This document shows, piece by piece, positions 19,306 through 20,399 of a DNA stretch of 20,399 nt (its first letter is position 1; each line of letters opens with the position of its first letter). Made by a program: the position numbers and the translations under genes. The notes below the pieces were generated by a model that worked only from the letters and a program-made list of their open reading frames with translations, was not told the DNA's origin and did no database searches. Source of the DNA: a virus; IMG/VR virus record IMGVR_UViG_3300021091_003080, positions 1-20,399 of that record; one strand, 5' to 3'.

Positions 19306-19702
19306 TATATTCTTCTTCGTCGTCTTCCGACTCTTCTTCCTCCCCGTTTAAATATAAATTTAAAATTTCATCATCTGGAGGCAGATCCTTTTTATTAATT
19401 TCCTCCGTTTGTTTATTATACTCTACAATGTAATTTTTATATTGCGATTCTGCCTTTTCACTAACATCCATTGTAGCTACTATATTATTAATATAGATTT
19501 TAACTATATTTGTTTTAGCCATTTTTATCCAGGGCTGCATTATATAGGTTTCTACAATCATATTATTAAGAGGAACGGCCACAGAGTTAATTAACACTGG
19601 ATCAATCACCTCTAAAAAATTTTTAGTATTCCCTTCCGGGAGTTCATTAGTTAAAGCTATAATACTTTCTCCACTAGTAAGCTTTAAATATTTACACTGC
19701 AT
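19265..19702 (-). CDS. Sm-like small-barrel hypothetical with acidic tail (145 aa)
   Basis: The N-terminus CKYLKLTSGESIIALTNE and the later VPLNNMIVETYIMQPWI, then VKIYINNIVATMDVSEKAES, read as the five-strand pattern and LxSGE turn of Sm/LSM-like small proteins, which often bind RNA. The assignment is from pattern only. A strongly acidic segment (EEEESEDDEEEYNE) and an arginine-rich end (YRTRRTTRT) follow. The gene sits between uvsW and gp55, an arrangement I associate with marine T4-like phages. The ATG overlaps the uvsW stop by 11 bases. Function unknown. Confidence 0.62.
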   Translation of the reverse strand: MQCKYLKLTSGESIIALTNELPEGNTKNFLEVIDPVLINSVAVPLNNMIVETYIMQPWIKMAKTNIVKIYINNIVATMDVSEKAESQYKNYIVEYNKQTEEINKKDLPPDDEILNLYLNGEEEESEDDEEEYNEYRTRRTTRTVH

Positions 19703-20399
19703 CCAGCGGTACCTTTACAAGTTTGTATTCGAACTTTTCATCGTTATAAATCTTTACCCTCTCAATCATATGTAATAATGTAAAGTTTTTTCTCGATTTC
19801 CAGGTCAAATCATCGCCAATATCGTATAAATTACAACTTACTTTCTGATCACCTTTTCTTAAACCCCTTCCAATGGACTGTAAGTTTCTAATACGAGACT
19901 TAGTAGGAGAGGCAAAAATAATATTATGTAGGTTCTTAATATTTATTCCTGTTGAAAACGTGCCATAAGAAGCTACGATAATAGCATCGTTTTCATTTTC
20001 TGTAATTTTTCTTATACTCTCTCTTTGTTCGGTATCGGTACCCCCGTACACAAACCATACTTTGCGATCACTATCCTTATCATTAATCATCTTCCAAAGA
20101 ACAGCGCCGTGTTTTTCCACGAACTGAAATAGCACCAGCGTATTACCTTTTTGCTTTAATGCTAAGTTACGAATGAATTTATTTCTCGGCTCATGTTGAA
20201 CTAGGAAGTCCATTTCTTCAGGGTATTTGTTTTCTTTATTTGCTTTCTTAATATCATCAGGGTAGGAAAGTACTATGCAAATTATTTTTAGTTCTGCTAG
20301 CTGGTCTTTATCCATCAGCTCCCTAGTGGTAGTAACTTTATAAACCGGTCCAAACAATCCTTCAAGTACAAGTTTATGCGTTTTAGTTCCATCTAAAGT
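19692..20399 (-). CDS. uvsW: UvsW recombination helicase, C-terminal part (cut by window edge)
   Basis: UvsW is a superfamily 2 helicase that unwinds R-loops and branched DNA and shifts T4 replication from origin-dependent to recombination-dependent mode. The window holds its RecA-like domain 2: NTLVLFQFVEKHG (motif IV region), IIVASYGTFSTGINIKNLHN (motif V) and QSIGRGLRKGDQ (motif VI, arginine fingers). The frame stays open to the edge, so the N-terminal domain with Walker A and the DEAH-like box lies outside. An internal TTG at 20357 is not the start. The beginning TLDGTKTHKLVLEGLFGPVY matches the joining segment of UvsW. Confidence 0.93.
   Translation of the reverse strand, partial: TLDGTKTHKLVLEGLFGPVYKVTTTRELMDKDQLAELKIICIVLSYPDDIKKANKENKYPEEMDFLVQHEPRNKFIRNLALKQKGNTLVLFQFVEKHGAVLWKMINDKDSDRKVWFVYGGTDTEQRESIRKITENENDAIIVASYGTFSTGINIKNLHNIIFASPTKSRIRNLQSIGRGLRKGDQKVSCNLYDIGDDLTWKSRKNFTLLHMIERVKIYNDEKFEYKLVKVPLDAV

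Noticed and set aside
20315-20357. TTG at 20357 as the start of uvsW
   Set aside because: The frame stays open to the window edge with sequence matching UvsW before it, so this is an internal codon of a truncated gene.
1-20399. tRNA genes, CRISPR arrays, insertion sequences, attachment sites
   Set aside because: I saw no cloverleaf-like sequences, regularly spaced repeats, transposase motifs or flanking inverted repeats; the only tandem repeat is the 17-bp duplication.

Overview
The window comes from an AT-rich, gene-dense genome of a T4-like (straight-tailed myovirus) phage. The diagnostic genes are the T4-type recombination nuclease pair gp47/gp46, the late sigma factor gp55 and the C-terminal half of the UvsW helicase. 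Almost every gene lies on the minus strand, so transcription runs from high to low coordinates. Genes overlap by a few bases, mostly as ATGA or TAATG junctions. The sequence does not identify the host. The UvsW / Sm-like / gp55 / gp47 / gp46 layout and the nearby deformylase resemble marine T4-like phages, but this is inference.

Right part, about 5.9-20.4 kb: uvsW (cut by the window edge), an Sm-like acidic protein and gp55 are followed by a nearly complete 7-deazaguanine pathway interleaved with nucleotide-metabolism genes. In transcription order these are queE, a small ORF, folE, a GIY-YIG-like ORF, a dpdA-like guanine transglycosylase, a small formyltransferase, a P-loop kinase, queF, a MazG-like pyrophosphohydrolase, queC, a class II glutamine amidotransferase, a small basic ORF, a dCTP deaminase/dUTPase-fold protein and a divergent queD. 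Then come a DUF465-like coiled coil, gp47, a 2-oxoglutarate oxygenase, gp46, peptide deformylase, a conserved hypothetical and a phosphoribosyltransferase. Together FolE, QueD, QueE, QueC and QueF should make preQ1 from GTP. DpdA would insert a 7-deazaguanine base into DNA, and the formyltransferase could formylate it. The best reading is a guanine hypermodification that protects phage DNA from restriction.

The queE leader is notable. A sigma70-type promoter lies inside the end of gp55. The short leader that follows can fold as a hairpin with an A-rich tail running into the Shine-Dalgarno, closely resembling the preQ1-I riboswitch layout. This suggests feedback control by the pathway product.

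Left part, about 0-5.4 kb: mostly short hypothetical genes, including several not obvious from long-ORF inspection, plus a Bax-inhibitor-1 family membrane protein and a SWIM zinc-finger protein. Three promoters there share one architecture, GTAACGT-N5-TTGATT-N17-(T/C)ATAAT, and look like a phage early-promoter family. Two GCTAGC-centred palindromes lie near two of them. One gene (843-1075) appears broken by a premature stop and an exact 17-bp tandem duplication that shifts its frame into the next gene. The only plus-strand gene is a NUMOD3-repeat protein, preceded by an exact T4 late-promoter octamer TATAAATA.
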